Shown here: positions 53,803 through 63,024 of the stretch, piece after piece
How positions within the stretch are numbered: position 1 is the stretch's first letter
How the letters are laid out: each line of letters starts with the position of its first letter
Assembly (NCBI GenBank): GCA_016715285.1
Contig: JADKAO010000009.1
Span: forward strand, 1-64,000
Source: Actinomycetales bacterium
Lineage (GTDB): Bacteria > Actinomycetota > Actinomycetes > Actinomycetales > Dermatophilaceae
Length of the DNA stretch: 64,000 bases
Direction of reading: 5' to 3'
Position numbers and translations under genes: made by a program
Notes under the pieces: generated by a model
What the model was told of the DNA's origin: nothing
The model's input: only the letters and a program-made list of their open reading frames with translations
Database searches by the model: none

Positions 53803-55185
53803 GTGACCGACGACCGCCTGGCTGAGCTACTCGCCTACGACCGCGAGCACGTCTGGCACCCGTATTCGTCGGCCCTGCGCCCCCAGAGCCCCTATCTGGT
53901 CGAGTCCGCCGCAGGTGTGCGCCTCCGGCTGCGACTCCCCGACGGCTCGACTCGGGAGTGCATCGACTCGATGTCGTCGTGGTGGTGCGCGATCCACGGG
54001 TATGCCGTGCCCGAGCTCGACGCCGCCGCCCAGTCCCAGCTCAGCCGCATGTCGCACGTCATGTTCGGCGGGTTGACCCACGAGCCAGCCATCGCCCTGG
54101 CGAGGCGGCTCGTGGACCTGGCGCCGCGGCATACCGGATCGGTTGGGGATGGGGCGGCCCGGCATACCGACGCGTTTGAAGCTACAAGCGCTGCGGGAGC
54201 GGCGATCTCGCCCCTCCAACACGTCTTCTTCGCTGACTCGGGCTCGGTCTCGGTGGAAGTCGCAATGAAGATGGCGCTCCAAGTGCAGGTGGCAGAGGGG
54301 TCACCGCGGCGACGGTTCTTCACAATCCGTGGGGGTTATCACGGCGACACGTTCTCGCCGATGTCGGTGACCGACCCCGAGGGCGGGATGCACAACCTGT
54401 GGCGCGGCATCTTGCCCGAGCACGTCTTCGCGCCACACCCACCCGCTCCCGGCGAGGACCTGAGCGAATGGGAGGCGACCACGCGGGCCCTGTATGCCGC
54501 GCACACCCCCGAGATCGCCGCGGTCATCCTCGAGCCGATCCTTCAGGGTGCTGGTGGCATGACCTTCCACGATGCGAGAGTGGTGCAGGTGCTCGCGGAA
54601 CTCGCGCGGGAATCCGGGGCACTGGTGATCTTCGACGAAATCGCGACCGGGTTCGGGCGGACGGGGACGATGTGGGCCGCTGACCAGGCCGGTGTCGTGC
54701 CAGACATCATGTGCGTCGGCAAGGCGCTGACCGGCGGTTATCTCACGCTCGCTGCGGTGTTGTGCACGACCCACGTGGCCGAGCGGGTGAGTGGCGGCGA
54801 GGCAGGCGCGCTGATGCACGGGCCGACCTTCATGGCCAACCCGCTCGCGTGCGCCGTGGCGAGCGCGAGCCTCGATCTGTTGGCGCGCGATCCCGGGCTG
54901 GCACACGTCGCACGACTTGAACGCGGGTTGGAGAGCGGTTTGGGCCCGGCGCGGGAGCTCGGCTCGGTGCGCGACGTTCGCGTGCGGGGCGGGGTCGGCG
55001 TGATCCAACTTCGCGCACCCGTGCGGGGGGACGCGGTCGCGGCGTATGCCGTGGAGCGCGGGGTGTGGGTGCGACCGTTCCGGGACTTGGTCTACTCCAT
55101 GCCCCCCTACGTCACGCGAGACGACGACCTTCTGACGATCACAACCACTCTCGTGGATGCGGTCGCAACCGTTCACGGGTCGTAG
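53803..55185 (+). CDS. bioA: Adenosylmethionine-8-amino-7-oxononanoate aminotransferase
   Basis: A 460-residue class III aminotransferase. DREHVWHPYSS at the start, MSSWWCAIHGYAVPELDAA, FADSGSVSVEVAMKMALQ, VIFDEIATGFGRTGTMWA and the PLP lysine in VGKALTGGYLTLAAV (about Lys307) are all BioA signatures. Residues about 120-140 (RHTGSVGDGAARHTDAFEATSAAGA) are a small insertion holding two octamer copies. GTG 53803 is chosen because DRLAELLAYDREH follows at once. Converts KAPA to DAPA in biotin synthesis. Confidence 0.92.
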   Translation: MTDDRLAELLAYDREHVWHPYSSALRPQSPYLVESAAGVRLRLRLPDGSTRECIDSMSSWWCAIHGYAVPELDAAAQSQLSRMSHVMFGGLTHEPAIALARRLVDLAPRHTGSVGDGAARHTDAFEATSAAGAAISPLQHVFFADSGSVSVEVAMKMALQVQVAEGSPRRRFFTIRGGYHGDTFSPMSVTDPEGGMHNLWRGILPEHVFAPHPPAPGEDLSEWEATTRALYAAHTPEIAAVILEPILQGAGGMTFHDARVVQVLAELARESGALVIFDEIATGFGRTGTMWAADQAGVVPDIMCVGKALTGGYLTLAAVLCTTHVAERVSGGEAGALMHGPTFMANPLACAVASASLDLLARDPGLAHVARLERGLESGLGPARELGSVRDVRVRGGVGVIQLRAPVRGDAVAAYAVERGVWVRPFRDLVYSMPPYVTRDDDLLTITTTLVDAVATVHGS

Positions 55186-55370
55186 ATCCCACTAATGCGG
55201 CATTCGTTGTTATTGCTCACACATCCTGGCAAGCCGCATGGCAAAGCGAAACCGAAAGCCTAAAACAAAATTCACAGAACCGACCACCGAATGCGAACTC
55301 GTAGTGTCCTATGCTTACCGACCGGTGGGGGGTGCCCTGCCATGTGACATGCGGCCAGGAGGCAACACTC

Positions 55371-58300
55371 ATGAACTCCCACTCCACACCGACGGTTACC
55401 CGTGCGCGACGGCTCGTCGGATTGCCTTGGGTTCTGGCCGTGCTGGTGGTCATCGCGATGTTGCCGTTGTCGGCACCCAGCGCGCTGGCTGCGAGCAATC
55501 TGGCAGCCAGCGCCACCGTGACTGCGTCATCGCAAAACACCACTACCAGCCAAACCGCCGTGAAGGCGATCGACGGCGTAGCCACCGGCTATCCCACAGA
55601 CTCCACCAAGGAATGGGCCACAGTTGGGGGTAAGGCTGGCAGCTGGCTCCAGCTCACGTGGTCCTCACCGGTCGTGATCGACCGGGTCGTCCTCTACGAT
55701 CGTCCAAACGCCGATGACCAGATCACCGCGGGTTCGCTCGTCTTCTCGGACGGCACGTCCGTGCCGACCGGCACCCTGACCAACTCGGGAGCGGCGACCA
55801 CCGTCTCTTTCGCGTCACGCACGGTCACTAGCGTGCGCTTGGTCGTGACTAGCACGAGCACACTGACTCACAACGTGGGTCTTGCCGAAATCCAGGTGTG
55901 GGGAGACCCGGCCCCTGCGGTGAATCGCCCGCCGGTGGCCAACGCTGGCGTTGATCACACGGGGATCACCAATACTGCAACCGCGTTGGACGGTTCTGGG
56001 ACCGACCCCGACGGCAACCCACTGAGCTATGCCTGGTCGAAGGTCTCCGGACCGGACGCGACGATCGCGGCGCCGACGAGCGCGAAGACGACGTTCATCC
56101 CGTCGGCGCCCGGCACCTACGAGTTCCAGTTGACCGTCTCAGACGGCACCCTGACCGCAACCGACCGGGTCGTGGTGACGGTCTCGGCCAACCAGGCGCC
56201 CCTCGCTAACGCTGGCACCGATCTTTCGGTCTACGCGGGCCAAGCTGTGATGCTCGATGGGACGGCATCGAGCGACCCCAACGGCACGGCGATTTCTTAC
56301 TCGTGGTCGCAGGTCGGCACCTCCCCAGCGCTTGTCACACTCACCGGCCCCACCGCAGCGCGCCCCTCCTTCACTCCAACGACAACGGGCACCTACACCT
56401 TCAGCTTGACGGTTTCCGACGGCCAGCTGTCATCAGCACCCGACACCGTCAAGGTCGTGGTCGACGCCGCACCACTCGTGGCAGCCAACCTCGCACCCAA
56501 CGCGACGGCCACTGCCTCCTCACAAAACACCAGCACGACCCAAACCGCGGCCAAAGCCATCGACCGGTCGGCCACTGGGTATCCCGCGGACTACACCAAG
56601 GAGTGGGCCACCGTGGGTGGCCGCGCGGGCAGCTGGCTGAAGCTCACCTGGGCAGCACCCGTGCTCATCAACAAGATCGTTCTCTACGACCGTCCCAACA
56701 CCAATGACGCGATCACCGGCGGGACGTTGGTCTTCTCAGATGGGACGTCGGTCAACACCGGGGCCCTTGTCAACGCGGGGACCGCCACAACCATCACCTT
56801 CACTCCTCGCACGGTGACCAGCGTCCAGTTCAACATCACTCAGGTGAGCGCGAACACCGCCAACGTCGGTCTCGCCGAAATCGAGGTATGGGGCTTTAAC
56901 GCGGTCAACCGCGCGCCCATCGCCGACGCTGGCAATGACGCAACGGTATTCACCGGTGCCAAGGTGACCTTGAACGGCTCGGGATCGTCCGATCCCGATG
57001 GCGACCCCATCACCTACCTGTGGGCGCAAGTCGGCACCCCGGCAGTGAACTTGACCGGAGCAACCTCCGCTTCGCCGTCATTTGTCCCCACAACGCCTGG
57101 CACTTACGAGTTCCAGCTGACGGTTTCGGACTCCAAGCTGACCAGCACCGACAACGTCACAATCACGGTGAAGCAGAACACGCCGCCCGTCGCAAACGCC
57201 GGCCCCGACTCGACGGGTTGGACCGGCAAGACGGTCACACTTGACGGTCGGGCCTCAAGCGACGCTGACGGCACTCTGCTGACCTACGCATGGACCCAGG
57301 AAGGCGCCTCTCCCGCGGTTGCGACCCTGGCGGGCGCTGACACTGCGCAGCCCACTTTCGTTCCCTCGCAGCCCGGCACGTACACCTTCAAACTGACCGT
57401 GAGCGACGGGTCGAGCACCGCCTCCGACACCGTGTCGATCGAGGTGGCGCTAACGCCCAATACGCCTCCGATCGCCAATGCTGGCCCCGACCAGACGGTG
57501 AGCCCCGGGACGCTCGTGACTCTAGACGGGTCGGGGTCTTCGGACGCTGACGCTGGCACCACCCTGACCTACAAATGGGCGCTGACCACCGGGACGGGGC
57601 TGACCCTGTCCAGCTCAACGGTTGCCAAGCCGACGTTCACTCCCGCCGCGATCGGCACGTACGTCTTCACGTTGACCGTGAGCGATGGCGTGGCGACAGC
57701 CACCGATACCGTGACGATCGAGGTCAAGGCGGCCGGTGCATTGACCATCACCGATAGCGGCACGAGCGCGGTTTTCAGGGCCGATTTCGGCATTGCCAAC
57801 GCGGGCAAGAGCGTTCAGTTCCAGAAGCAAACCATCGTGACAACGATGACCACTGAAGTAGCCACTGCGACCTGGGTCTCTATCGGCACCGCGACGGCTA
57901 ATAGCTCTGGAGTGGCGACCCTGACGGTCACCAACCCGCTCGAAGTCACGCACTCCTACCGGGCAGTCATCAATCCCACCTCGGCGACACCGGCGGTCTC
58001 GAACATCGTGACGTATGCCGGTCCTCGGGCGACGAAGAACACCGGTATCGCCACCGTCTACGTCGACACCAATGAGGGCGCGACCGTGAACTCCACGACA
58101 GTGGATTGGGAGGGACGATTCACTATCACCGGCGGGCCGATCGCAGGCACGTCAGCGGCGGGCTGCACTGCTGCGTCCAACCTCCTGATGAAGATCAGCG
58201 GCCGCGGCAACTACACGTGGACCTTGGCCAAGAAGCCCTACAAGTTCAGCCTCGACAAGAAGGCGAACCTGTGTGGCATGGGCGAAGCCAAGAAGTGGGC

Positions 58301-59303
58301 ACTCGTTGCCAACCACTACGACCGTTCGCTGCTGCGCAATACGGTCGCGATGAAGATGGCACAGGGGCTCGACGGATTGGCTTATACGCCGGACTCGGTG
58401 CCTGTTGACGTGTACGTGAACGGTTCCTACCAGGGCCAGTACACCCTGATGGAGCGGGTCAACATCGGCACCAACCGCGTCGAGATCGACGAGCTGAAGA
58501 ACAACCAGACTGGCGCCAACAACACTGCTCCGAATATCACCGGCGGCTACCTCCTGGAGTGGGACTTCCGACAGGGTGGTGATCACAACTTCGCGGTGGG
58601 TGGCAGCGGTTGGGTGGCCATCAAGGAACCCGAAGACGAGACCGACGGATCGGGCATCACGTCTGCTCAAATCAACTACATCAGCAACTACGTCACCCAA
58701 GCAGACACCACGTTGTTCAGCAGCTCCTTCGCCGACCCGACCAACGGGTGGCGGAAATACATCGATGAGAAGTCCCTGATCGACTACTACATCGTCCAGG
58801 AGCTCACCAAGAACCTTGACGCCAACTTGTACACAAGCGTGCACATGTACAAGACGCGCGACAAGGTCGTCAACGGTGTGACTGTGCCGGGCAAGTTGTA
58901 CTTTGGCCCGGTGTGGGACTTCGACACCTCGATGGGCTCCGCGCTGTATCCAGGCAACCAAGGCACGACAACTGGTTGGTACCTCCGCAACCAGAACAGC
59001 GCGATCCAGGCGAAGCAGACGTCCGAGACGTGGTTCAACCGCTTGTTCGCTGACCCGACCTTCGCGGCCGCCGTCAGCGCACGGTGGAAGGTTATCTACC
59101 CCAAGCTGATGACGACTGACGCCTTCATTGCCTCACAGATCCCGATTATCACCACCTCGGCCAACACGAACTTCACGCTCTGGAACATCAACGAGCGCCT
59201 GGAGACCGAGCAAGTGATCAAGGGATCTTGGTCAGCGGAAGTGAGCTCTCTGCGGTCGTGGATCAGCCAACGGCTGGCATGGATGAATAGCCAGCTGGGC
59301 TGA
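55371..59303 (+). CDS. Secreted multidomain protein: discoidin-like, PKD-like repeats and CotH kinase domain
   Basis: A 1310-residue exported protein. ATG 55371 has AGGAGG nine bases upstream. The signal peptide ends near SAPSALA (about residue 41). Two F5/8 type C-like carbohydrate-binding modules (about 42-180 and 380-510; each with KEWATVGGKAGSWL-type core) alternate with about six PKD/Ig-like repeats (PPVANAGVD...LDGSGTDPDGNPLSYAW). The C-terminal 420 residues are a CotH kinase fold: SGRGNYTWTLAKKPYKFSLDKK, LVANHYDRSLLRNTVAMKM, and GPVWDFDTSMG (metal-binding). CotH kinases phosphorylate secreted proteins. No sorting signal is visible. The RCC1 gene follows by two bases. Nearly free of the iterated octamer. 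Confidence 0.85.
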   Translation: MNSHSTPTVTRARRLVGLPWVLAVLVVIAMLPLSAPSALAASNLAASATVTASSQNTTTSQTAVKAIDGVATGYPTDSTKEWATVGGKAGSWLQLTWSSPVVIDRVVLYDRPNADDQITAGSLVFSDGTSVPTGTLTNSGAATTVSFASRTVTSVRLVVTSTSTLTHNVGLAEIQVWGDPAPAVNRPPVANAGVDHTGITNTATALDGSGTDPDGNPLSYAWSKVSGPDATIAAPTSAKTTFIPSAPGTYEFQLTVSDGTLTATDRVVVTVSANQAPLANAGTDLSVYAGQAVMLDGTASSDPNGTAISYSWSQVGTSPALVTLTGPTAARPSFTPTTTGTYTFSLTVSDGQLSSAPDTVKVVVDAAPLVAANLAPNATATASSQNTSTTQTAAKAIDRSATGYPADYTKEWATVGGRAGSWLKLTWAAPVLINKIVLYDRPNTNDAITGGTLVFSDGTSVNTGALVNAGTATTITFTPRTVTSVQFNITQVSANTANVGLAEIEVWGFNAVNRAPIADAGNDATVFTGAKVTLNGSGSSDPDGDPITYLWAQVGTPAVNLTGATSASPSFVPTTPGTYEFQLTVSDSKLTSTDNVTITVKQNTPPVANAGPDSTGWTGKTVTLDGRASSDADGTLLTYAWTQEGASPAVATLAGADTAQPTFVPSQPGTYTFKLTVSDGSSTASDTVSIEVALTPNTPPIANAGPDQTVSPGTLVTLDGSGSSDADAGTTLTYKWALTTGTGLTLSSSTVAKPTFTPAAIGTYVFTLTVSDGVATATDTVTIEVKAAGALTITDSGTSAVFRADFGIANAGKSVQFQKQTIVTTMTTEVATATWVSIGTATANSSGVATLTVTNPLEVTHSYRAVINPTSATPAVSNIVTYAGPRATKNTGIATVYVDTNEGATVNSTTVDWEGRFTITGGPIAGTSAAGCTAASNLLMKISGRGNYTWTLAKKPYKFSLDKKANLCGMGEAKKWALVANHYDRSLLRNTVAMKMAQGLDGLAYTPDSVPVDVYVNGSYQGQYTLMERVNIGTNRVEIDELKNNQTGANNTAPNITGGYLLEWDFRQGGDHNFAVGGSGWVAIKEPEDETDGSGITSAQINYISNYVTQADTTLFSSSFADPTNGWRKYIDEKSLIDYYIVQELTKNLDANLYTSVHMYKTRDKVVNGVTVPGKLYFGPVWDFDTSMGSALYPGNQGTTTGWYLRNQNSAIQAKQTSETWFNRLFADPTFAAAVSARWKVIYPKLMTTDAFIASQIPIITTSANTNFTLWNINERLETEQVIKGSWSAEVSSLRSWISQRLAWMNSQLG

Positions 59304-59305
59304 CC

Positions 59306-60517
59306 ATGGCAAACGTCGGTTCCGCGCCGGCCGAAAACGGCCGGCGCGGGCTGTTTCGTGACCTGACGCCTCCACGTCGCACCGTGTTGGCAGCAATTGC
59401 GCTTCTGGCCCTCGCCGCCGCCTCGATTGTTCTCTTCATACGGTGGCGCGACTCGAAGCTGCCATTGCCTCCTCATCCCAGCGTCGCAGCGAGTTCGACT
59501 CACACCTGCGCGCTCACGGCCAAAGGAGGCGTGATGTGCTGGGGAGACAACAGCTTCGGACAGCTGGGCGATGGGTCCGTGACTGGTAGCGCCGTGCCCG
59601 TGTCCGTCCGGGGACTTGAGGCAGGGACCACAGCCCTGTCGAGTTCTGGCCAATTCACGTGCGCGCTCACTCAGGACGGGATCGTCCGCTGCTGGGGAGC
59701 AAATGAATCGGGCCAGTTGGGAAATGGGACCACTCAAGCGAGCTCCGTCGCGGTGGATGTTTCTGAGCTCGGGTCCGGCGTACTTCAGGTGAGTGCCGGC
59801 GTAAGCCACGCATGCGCTATCACCGCCTCGCGAGAAGTCTTCTGTTGGGGGACCAACGGCACTGGCGAACTCGGCACTGGCGACGTAACCCCAAGTGCAG
59901 TCCCGGTGAAAGTCAAGGACCTGCCAAGTCGTGCGGTCGCGCTTGACGCGGGCAATGGGTTCACGTGCGTGACGTTGGCCGACGCCTCGGTGTGGTGCTG
60001 GGGGGACAACGGGGACGGGCAACTCGGCAACGGCGACGACTCCGGGCGGCTGACGGGCGAGCAGGTGCCCAACCTTGAGCCGGTCTCGGCGTTGACGGCC
60101 GGTGACGCGCACGCGTGCGTCATCACGCGGGATGGTGTCGTCGACTGCTGGGGGGCCAACTGGACCGGTCAGCTTGGTATTGCCATGGCCAGCCGGGGTA
60201 GTGCATTCCCGATCGGCGTTCCCGCGCTGCCGAGCCAAGGTATCCAGAGTATCGCTGGGGGCTACAACGCCACCTGTGCCTTGGCGTCGGGCGACGTTTA
60301 CTGCTGGGGCGGCGCCATCGATGCAGCCTCGGCGGAACTCTCTGGACCACGAAAGACGACGGAGCTCCACGGCGCAACCGAAGTGTCGGTCGGCGGGTTC
60401 CATGGCTGCGCCCGAACCCCGACCGGGCTGTGGTGCTGGGGAGCCAACCGAAACGGTCAACTCGGAGATGGAACGACGACGGACAAACCCACACCCGTCC
60501 TCGTGACGGGTCTCTAA
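59306..60517 (+). CDS. Membrane-anchored RCC1-repeat beta-propeller protein
   Basis: A 403-residue protein with a short cytoplasmic N-terminus, a signal anchor (VLAAIALLALAAASIVLFI, about 26-44) and an extracellular seven-bladed RCC1-type propeller. Each blade carries a CWG-N-x-GQLG motif (CWGDNSFGQLGDG, CWGANESGQLGNG, CWGTNGTGELGTG, CWGDNGDGQLGNG, CWGANWTGQLG, CWGGAIDA, CWGANRNGQLGDG) and paired cysteines (TCAL...CWG) that could form disulfides. It starts two bases after the CotH-protein stop, so the two are translated together. A partner or substrate of the kinase is a reasonable guess. Its stop overlaps the convergent regulator's stop. Confidence 0.85.
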   Translation: MANVGSAPAENGRRGLFRDLTPPRRTVLAAIALLALAAASIVLFIRWRDSKLPLPPHPSVAASSTHTCALTAKGGVMCWGDNSFGQLGDGSVTGSAVPVSVRGLEAGTTALSSSGQFTCALTQDGIVRCWGANESGQLGNGTTQASSVAVDVSELGSGVLQVSAGVSHACAITASREVFCWGTNGTGELGTGDVTPSAVPVKVKDLPSRAVALDAGNGFTCVTLADASVWCWGDNGDGQLGNGDDSGRLTGEQVPNLEPVSALTAGDAHACVITRDGVVDCWGANWTGQLGIAMASRGSAFPIGVPALPSQGIQSIAGGYNATCALASGDVYCWGGAIDAASAELSGPRKTTELHGATEVSVGGFHGCARTPTGLWCWGANRNGQLGDGTTTDKPTPVLVTGL

Positions 60518-60840
60518 CCGTCGGCGATCGCCCGCAAAGCCGCCAGGTGCGCCTCAAAGGCGGTGAGGCCGGTACGCGACAACGACAACCACGTGCGGGG
60601 GCGCTTGCCGACATAGCCCTTCTTGACCCTGACATACCCCGCCCCCTCGAGCACGGTGACCTGCTTGGATAGCACCGAGTCGCTCACCTGGACAGCGTCG
60701 CGCACCGCGGCAAACTCCGCTTCGTCGACCTTCGCCAGGGCCGCGACGATCGAAAACCGCACCGGCGCATGGATCACTTCGTCGAGTTGAAACCTCGCGT
60801 GTCGGCTCTCGTGCTGGCTCCTACGTCGGGTCTCGGTCAT
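60514..60840 (-). CDS. Winged-helix transcriptional regulator (HTH_34 / MarR-like)
   Basis: A 108-residue one-domain regulator: ARFQLDEVIHAPVRFSIVAALAKVDEAEFAAVRDAVQVSDSVLSKQVTVLEGAGYV, then the wing RVKKGYVGKRPRTWLSLSRTGLTAFEAHL. This is the small DNA-binding family usually paired with membrane proteins. ATG 60840 overlaps the stop of the upstream membrane-protein gene (ATGA). It is the last gene of a three-gene operon with a clear promoter and operator at 61807-61845, so autoregulation is likely. Confidence 0.88.
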   Translation of the reverse strand: MTETRRRSQHESRHARFQLDEVIHAPVRFSIVAALAKVDEAEFAAVRDAVQVSDSVLSKQVTVLEGAGYVRVKKGYVGKRPRTWLSLSRTGLTAFEAHLAALRAIADG

Positions 60841-61277
60841 CGCGACATCCGCCAGATCTTGACCGCAGCAACCCAGACTGGCGCTGCGACGAGCAGGCAA
60901 TACGGCAGGAAGACCGCGCCCGACAGCCACGGCCGCGTGAACGAGAACCACAGCACACCAAGCACATACAGGCCCATCGTGAGCCCAAAGCCCCACCCAT
61001 AGACCTGCTTGAACCCGCGGGGCGTCGCCCGTGCACGCCGCTGCACCCCGACGAGGAGGAGGATGACGACGGCATACCCGCCCATGATTGCCGCGAAGCC
61101 GGCCGGACTGTCGTGCGAGAGCATCCACCAGCTGGCAGCGAGGACGCCTGCGACTGCGGCGCCAATACCCACGAGGTATGCCGTAAGCACCTGGGCGTCG
61201 GCGGCACTCACGACCCGCGTCGTGGCCGCCTGCGCGAGGGCAGCGGCGGCGGCATCACGAGAAACCGGCTCAGCCAT
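60837..61277 (-). CDS. Membrane protein of the HTH-linked operon (second gene)
   Basis: A 146-residue protein with four membrane segments (VLTAYLVGIGAAVAGVLAASWWML; GFAAIMGGYAVVILLLVGV; YGWGFGLTMGLYVLGVLWFSF; GAVFLPYCLLVAAPVWVAAVKIW). No family is named with confidence. ATG 61277 overlaps the previous gene's end; GTG 61286 is an alternative. Co-translated with the regulator by ATGA overlap, which suggests the regulator responds to a membrane or envelope signal. Confidence 0.75.
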   Translation of the reverse strand: MAEPVSRDAAAAALAQAATTRVVSAADAQVLTAYLVGIGAAVAGVLAASWWMLSHDSPAGFAAIMGGYAVVILLLVGVQRRARATPRGFKQVYGWGFGLTMGLYVLGVLWFSFTRPWLSGAVFLPYCLLVAAPVWVAAVKIWRMSR

Positions 61278-61758
61278 GGTGGCCACCGACCCGCCCGTTG
61301 CCCAGGACGCGTGCGGATATCACGGCAGGCGCGCTCGCCAGAAGGGCGGCCAAGCCAAAGGGCACCATCACGGGCAGCGTCGCGTGCGTCGAGACGCTCA
61401 ATCCGACCCACACCAGCAGGCACACGGCCAGGGCCATGCTCGCCGATACTCCCAGGGAAACCACCCGCAGGGGATGCCGCGGGGCCAGCCTGTCTGCGTT
61501 TGACTGCCGAGACGAGCACGACGCAAATGCCGCTGTCATGGTGCCGACGGTCAAGGCCGCAAGGGCCCCTGCGCTCATGACGACTGGGGCCAACGATCCA
61601 GACCCGGCACCTGCCCTGGAGGCGAACACCAGGGAAGCACTGCCCACGGCATACCCGAGAAGTAAGACGGAAGGTGCGACGACGTGGGTCGAGGCGGTCT
61701 GAGCCGACCCGAAGGCGGTGCGCGGGGACCACTGGGAATGGGGCTTGGCTGACGACAT
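61270..61758 (-). CDS. Membrane protein of the HTH-linked operon (first gene)
   Basis: A 162-residue protein with four or five hydrophobic segments (VVAPSVLLLGYAVGSASLVFA; LAPVVMSAGALAALTVGTMTAAF; VVSLGVSASMALAVCLLVWVG; LPVMVPFGLAALLASAPAVIS). Unknown function; no catalytic motif is visible. First gene after the promoter at 61807-61836. Overlaps the next gene, so the operon is compact. Confidence 0.75.
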   Translation of the reverse strand: MSSAKPHSQWSPRTAFGSAQTASTHVVAPSVLLLGYAVGSASLVFASRAGAGSGSLAPVVMSAGALAALTVGTMTAAFASCSSRQSNADRLAPRHPLRVVSLGVSASMALAVCLLVWVGLSVSTHATLPVMVPFGLAALLASAPAVISARVLGNGRVGGHHG

Positions 61759-61806
61759 GACACTCTCCAGCTCTCCTGCGGATCAGGGAGACCCGCTCGT
61801 GGTAGA

Positions 61807-61836
61807 ACCATAAGAAACTACTTTCCATATTGTCAA
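61807..61836 (-). promoter_or_regulatory. Sigma-70-type promoter of the HTH operon
   Basis: On the minus strand TTGACA (61836-61831) and TATGGT (61812-61807) are 18 bases apart, about 50 bases before the first gene's ATG. This is an unusually consensus-like and AT-rich promoter for this DNA. Confidence 0.7.
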
Positions 61837-61845
61837 GTAGTTTCT
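61813..61845. promoter_or_regulatory. Operator: 11-bp inverted repeat
   Basis: AGAAACTACTT (61813-61823) and AAGTAGTTTCT (61835-61845) are perfect inverted repeats 11 bases apart. One arm overlaps the -35 edge and the other lies in the spacer up to the -10. Ideal position for the operon's own winged-helix regulator; bioF starts 58 bases beyond on the other side and might also be affected. Confidence 0.75.
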
Positions 61846-61902
61846 AGAGTTGGGCACGGACACGGCGTGGCACTCCCCCTCGCAAGTGGGAGGATCGCAC
61901 CC

Positions 61903-63024
61903 GTGACTGCGTTCCAGGCCTGGCTAGCCGCCGCTGCCGAGCGTCGCCGAGAGTTGGGGCTCGTGCGCGCGACTCTGATCACCGACGCCACGACCCCGAT
62001 GCTCGACCTCGCCGGCAACGACTACCTCGGCCTGCGCACAGACCCCCGCATCGTCGCGGGCGCGGTGGCGGCGGCCACGGCATACGGGGGCGGAGCCGGT
62101 GCCTCCCGACTCGTGACGGGCACCCTCCCCATCCACGCCGAACTCGAGGCCGCGCTGTGTGCCTTCACGGGAGCCCCAGCCGCGCTCGTCTTCTCCACCG
62201 GGTATGCCGCCAACCTCGCCGCCGTCACCGCGCTCACCGATGCCGACACCCTCGTCGTGTCCGACGCGCACGTCCACGCCTCACTCGTTGACGCAGCCCG
62301 CCTCTCCCGCGCCACCGTTGCGGTCGCCCGCCACAACGATGTCGCCCACGTCGCCGAACTCCTCGCCGCCTCCCCCCTCCCCCGCGCCATGGTTGTCGTG
62401 GAGTCGGTCTACTCCGTGCTCGGAGACGCCGCACCCCTCGCCGCGCTCGCAGAGGTATGCCGTGCCCGCGGCGCGATCCTCGTCGTCGACGAAGCGCACG
62501 CGATCGGGGTCAATGGCCAGGGTGGCCGCGGGCTCGTCGCAGATCTGGGCCTCAGCCGCGAGCCGGACGTCATCGTGACGCTCACCCTCTCCAAATCGCT
62601 TGCCTCCCAAGGCGGTGCCATTCTGGGGAGCCCTCAGGTACGTGACCACCTCGTCAACACTGCTCGGTCATTCATCTACGACACCGGTCTCGCCCCTGCC
62701 GCAGCAGGCGCAGCACTTGCCGCCCTCGACGTCATCCGCACGACCCCTGCATTACCGACGCAGGTTCGGCACAACAGCGATCTGCTCGCCGCAGCCTGCG
62801 GCATCGACCCCGTGGCGGGTGCGGTCCTTTCGGTCGCAATGCCGGGTCCGGATGAGGCGCTCGCAGCGGTCGCGGAGGCAGCCAGCCACGGCATCCGGAT
62901 CGGGTGTTTCAGACCTCCGTCGACCCCGGACGGGTCCTCGCGACTGCGACTCACCGCTCACGCCCATCACGATGACCTGACTGCCGCGTGCGACCTCCTG
63001 ACCCGGCTCACCCATGCCAGCTGA
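61903..63024 (+). CDS. bioF: 8-amino-7-oxononanoate synthase
   Basis: A 373-residue PLP enzyme of the oxoamine synthase family, joining pimeloyl-thioester and alanine. LDLAGNDYLGLRTDPRI, YGGGAGASRLVTGTLPIHAELE, VVDEAHAIGVNGQGGRG and the PLP lysine in TLSKSLASQGGAILG (about Lys231) are visible. GTG 61903 has GGGAGG nine bases upstream; the frame could open at 61867 but lacks a ribosome site there. bioD overlaps its 3' end by 11 bases. Confidence 0.93.
   Translation: MTAFQAWLAAAAERRRELGLVRATLITDATTPMLDLAGNDYLGLRTDPRIVAGAVAAATAYGGGAGASRLVTGTLPIHAELEAALCAFTGAPAALVFSTGYAANLAAVTALTDADTLVVSDAHVHASLVDAARLSRATVAVARHNDVAHVAELLAASPLPRAMVVVESVYSVLGDAAPLAALAEVCRARGAILVVDEAHAIGVNGQGGRGLVADLGLSREPDVIVTLTLSKSLASQGGAILGSPQVRDHLVNTARSFIYDTGLAPAAAGAALAALDVIRTTPALPTQVRHNSDLLAAACGIDPVAGAVLSVAMPGPDEALAAVAEAASHGIRIGCFRPPSTPDGSSRLRLTAHAHHDDLTAACDLLTRLTHAS

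Noticed and set aside
59096..60460. 454-residue open frame on the minus strand
   Set aside because: It lies fully antisense to the RCC1-propeller gene; composition is Arg/Pro/Gly-rich with no domain. A GC-driven shadow.
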